This document shows, piece after piece, positions 62,471-64,000 of a stretch of 64,000 bases of DNA; within the stretch, counting starts at the first letter, position 1; each line of letters begins with the position of its first letter. The stretch covers positions 333,644 to 397,643 of the forward strand of contig NZ_POQS01000006.1 in the NCBI RefSeq assembly GCF_002885955.2, in the 5' to 3' direction. Both the position numbers and the translations under genes were made by a program. The notes beneath the pieces are model-generated. The model worked only from the letters and a program-made list of their open reading frames with translations. It did no database searches and had not been told where the DNA came from. Origin of the DNA: Achromobacter pulmonis. Lineage in GTDB: Bacteria; Pseudomonadota; Gammaproteobacteria; Burkholderiales; Burkholderiaceae_B.

Positions 62471-63112
62471 TTACTTGTCCGGCTGGGGCGTGATGCGCAG
62501 GTAGGGACGCACGGCCTTGTAGCCCTTGGGGAATTTCTGCTTGATCACGGCCTCGTCCTGCAGCGACGGCACGATGATCACGTCGTCGCCGTTTTCCCAG
62601 TTCACCGGCGTGGCCACGCTGTGGCTGTCGGTCAGCTGCAGCGAATCGATGACACGCAGGATCTCATTGAAGTTGCGGCCGGTGCTGGCCGGATACGTGA
62701 TGATCAGGCGCACCTTCTTGTTGGGGTCGATGATGAACACCGAACGCACGGTCAGGGTGGCGTTGGCGTTCGGGTGGATCATGTCATAGAGCTCGGATAC
62801 CTTGCGGTCCTTGTCCGACAGGATCGGGAAGTTGACCGTGGTGGACTGGGTATCGTTGATGTCTTCGATCCAGCGCGTGTGCGAGTCGGTGTCGTCCACC
62901 GACAGGGCCAGCACTTTGACGTTGCGCTTGGCGAATTCATCGGCCAGCTTGGCGGTGTAGCCCAGCTCGGTGGTGCAGACCGGCGTGAAGTCGGCCGGAT
63001 GCGAAAACAGGACGCCCCAGCTGTTGCCCAGATACTCATGGAAGCGGATCGGGCCGACCGAGGATTCCTGTTCGAAATCGGGGGCGGTATCGCCCAGGCG
63101 TAATTGACTCAT
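62471..63112 (-). CDS. 1-Cys peroxiredoxin (Prx6 family)
   Basis: This 213-aa thiol peroxidase has the peroxidatic cysteine in HPADFTPVCTTELG (about residue 46). The Prx6-type C-terminal extension includes ATPVNWENGDDVIIVPSL and ends GYKAVRPYLRITPQP. No clear resolving cysteine is seen, as expected for this type. It reduces H2O2 and organic peroxides in the cytoplasm. Single gene with its own terminator. Confidence 0.93.
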   Translation of the reverse strand: MSQLRLGDTAPDFEQESSVGPIRFHEYLGNSWGVLFSHPADFTPVCTTELGYTAKLADEFAKRNVKVLALSVDDTDSHTRWIEDINDTQSTTVNFPILSDKDRKVSELYDMIHPNANATLTVRSVFIIDPNKKVRLIITYPASTGRNFNEILRVIDSLQLTDSHSVATPVNWENGDDVIIVPSLQDEAVIKQKFPKGYKAVRPYLRITPQPDK

Positions 63113-63241
63113 GATATCTCCTGTATGCGGATTCAGTGGGGGCTGGCCGCCCGCCGAAACGGGCGGCGCAGGCTGATCGTCTCCCGGAAGACGATTCTTC
63201 CATCAAACCCGCAGTCGGGGAAATACGCAAGACATATAACC
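63113..63241. other. Intergenic region before the peroxiredoxin gene
   Basis: This 129-bp stretch contains the peroxiredoxin promoter and ribosome site (AGGAGATATC just before the ATG). I see no further gene or clear operator. Confidence 0.4.
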
Positions 63242-64000
63242 TTATGCAATATTCAGGCTGGCGCCACAGGCGTCGGCCACGACCCCGGCGCGCACCGCCG
63301 CCGACAATGCCAGCGCGCGCGGCAGGATATGCGCGCCGTAGAACAGGCCGGTGGCGATTTTCGAGGCATGGAACGGGTCGGTGGAGCCGCCGGCCAGATG
63401 CCGGCGGCAGGCCAGCACGGCGCGCGCCATCTGCCATCCGCCGTGCGTGACGCCGGCCAGCATCAGGTAGGGCACGCTGCTGGAATAGGCCGCCCGCACA
63501 TTGGCCGCGGACTGCTCCAGGATGTAGGCGACGCCGGCCTCGTACGCCTGGATCGCGGCGTCGAAGTTATCGCGCAGCAGGCCCAGGCCGGCGCGGTCCT
63601 GCGCCGCGGCCGACGCGGCCTCGGCGCTGAGCGCGCGCAACGTCTCGCGCATCGCCGCGATGGCGGCATGCGCGGCGGCGCCGCCGTCGCGCTGCGTCTT
63701 GCGTCCGACCAGGTCGTTGGCCTGGATCGCGGTCGTGCCCTCGTAGATCGGCAGGATGCGCGCGTCCCGGTAGAACTGCGCGGCCCCGGTCTCTTCGATG
63801 TAGCCCATGCCGCCATGCACCTGGATGCCCAGCGACGCGATCTCGACCGCGTTCTCGGTGGAGAAGCCCTTGACGATGGGAACCAGGTATTCGTAGAAGG
63901 CGCGGTTGCGCGCGCGCTGCTCCGGGTCGGGATGATGCGTGCCCTTGTCGTGCGCCGCCGCGGCCACGTAAGAGATGGCGCGGGCCGCCTCGGTCAGCGC
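63242..64000 (-). CDS. Acyl-CoA dehydrogenase, C-terminal part (cut by the window edge)
   Basis: 253 codons up to the edge, in frame at 64000. The ACAD C-terminal helical region is seen (VKGFSTENAVEIASLGIQVHGGMGYIEETGAAQFYRDARILPIYEGTTAIQANDL), with the catalytic glutamate motif YEGTTAIQ. A further long helical tail of about 170 residues follows. That tail is typical of the larger (about 590-aa) DmdC/FadE-like acyl-CoA dehydrogenases, not of the 380-aa type at 1326-2492. The N-terminus and substrate are outside the window. Confidence 0.9.
   Translation of the reverse strand, partial: ALTEAARAISYVAAAAHDKGTHHPDPEQRARNRAFYEYLVPIVKGFSTENAVEIASLGIQVHGGMGYIEETGAAQFYRDARILPIYEGTTAIQANDLVGRKTQRDGGAAAHAAIAAMRETLRALSAEAASAAAQDRAGLGLLRDNFDAAIQAYEAGVAYILEQSAANVRAAYSSSVPYLMLAGVTHGGWQMARAVLACRRHLAGGSTDPFHASKIATGLFYGAHILPRALALSAAVRAGVVADACGASLNIA

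Overview
The window is high-GC DNA typical of a betaproteobacterium of the family Alcaligenaceae. Bordetella, or a close relative such as Achromobacter, fits best. The reasons are the GC-rich third codon positions, two orphan 'Bug' (TctC-type) periplasmic receptors, an FHA/CdiA-type two-partner secretion locus, a paa operon and an sbp-cysTWA-cysHDN operon. I cannot name the species. The one insertion sequence is an IS5-family element, not IS481 or IS1001.

Layout. 1-7.8 kb: the start of an etfB-like gene, then a catabolic cluster for a CoA-activated acid, probably a C5 dicarboxylate such as itaconate, mesaconate or methylsuccinate. It has a CaiB/BaiF CoA-transferase, an acyl-CoA dehydrogenase, a MaoC hydratase, a CitE-like lyase, a GntR regulator, an MFS carrier and a Bug receptor. 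A shared GTAC palindrome sits on the -10 boxes of its promoters. 8-11.6 kb: two-component system plus HtrA protease. 11.6-19.8 kb: housekeeping and metabolic genes (maiA, ispH, an SlpA-type FKBP, radC, kynB, kynA, type-B L31, a GT-C glycosyltransferase, a MATE exporter). A 185-bp inverted-repeat element follows, and its arms carry the stop codons of both flanking genes. 20-29.3 kb: paaABCDE-paaN-paaG-paaI-paaK operon (minus strand), with divergent paaX. 29.3-33.8 kb: nnrE and a sigma-54-type operon (AtuA/DUF4387/Bug receptor) with an enhancer-like palindrome and a short sigma-54 activator. 33.8-41 kb: orn, M48 protease, rsgA, CoA pyrophosphatase, rplS, an EamA permease and a radical SAM protein with a LexA-like box. 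41.2-48.1 kb: one sulfate uptake and APS-reduction operon. 48.2-62.3 kb: a contact-dependent growth inhibition (CDI) locus in the order tpsB/cdiB, tpsA/cdiA (2709 aa), immunity. 62.4-64 kb: a 1-Cys peroxiredoxin and the end of an acyl-CoA dehydrogenase.

The most notable region is the CDI locus. The CdiA-like protein ends in a pretoxin motif and a PD-(D/E)XK nuclease-like domain. Its presumed immunity gene starts 5 nt after the toxin stop but is cut after about nine codons by a complete IS5-family element (51147-52342) with a 4-bp CTAA target duplication. Removing the element and one CTAA copy on paper restores a continuous 256-codon frame. Beyond it lies an AT-richer array of orphan immunity-type genes, including degenerate copies of two of its own members.
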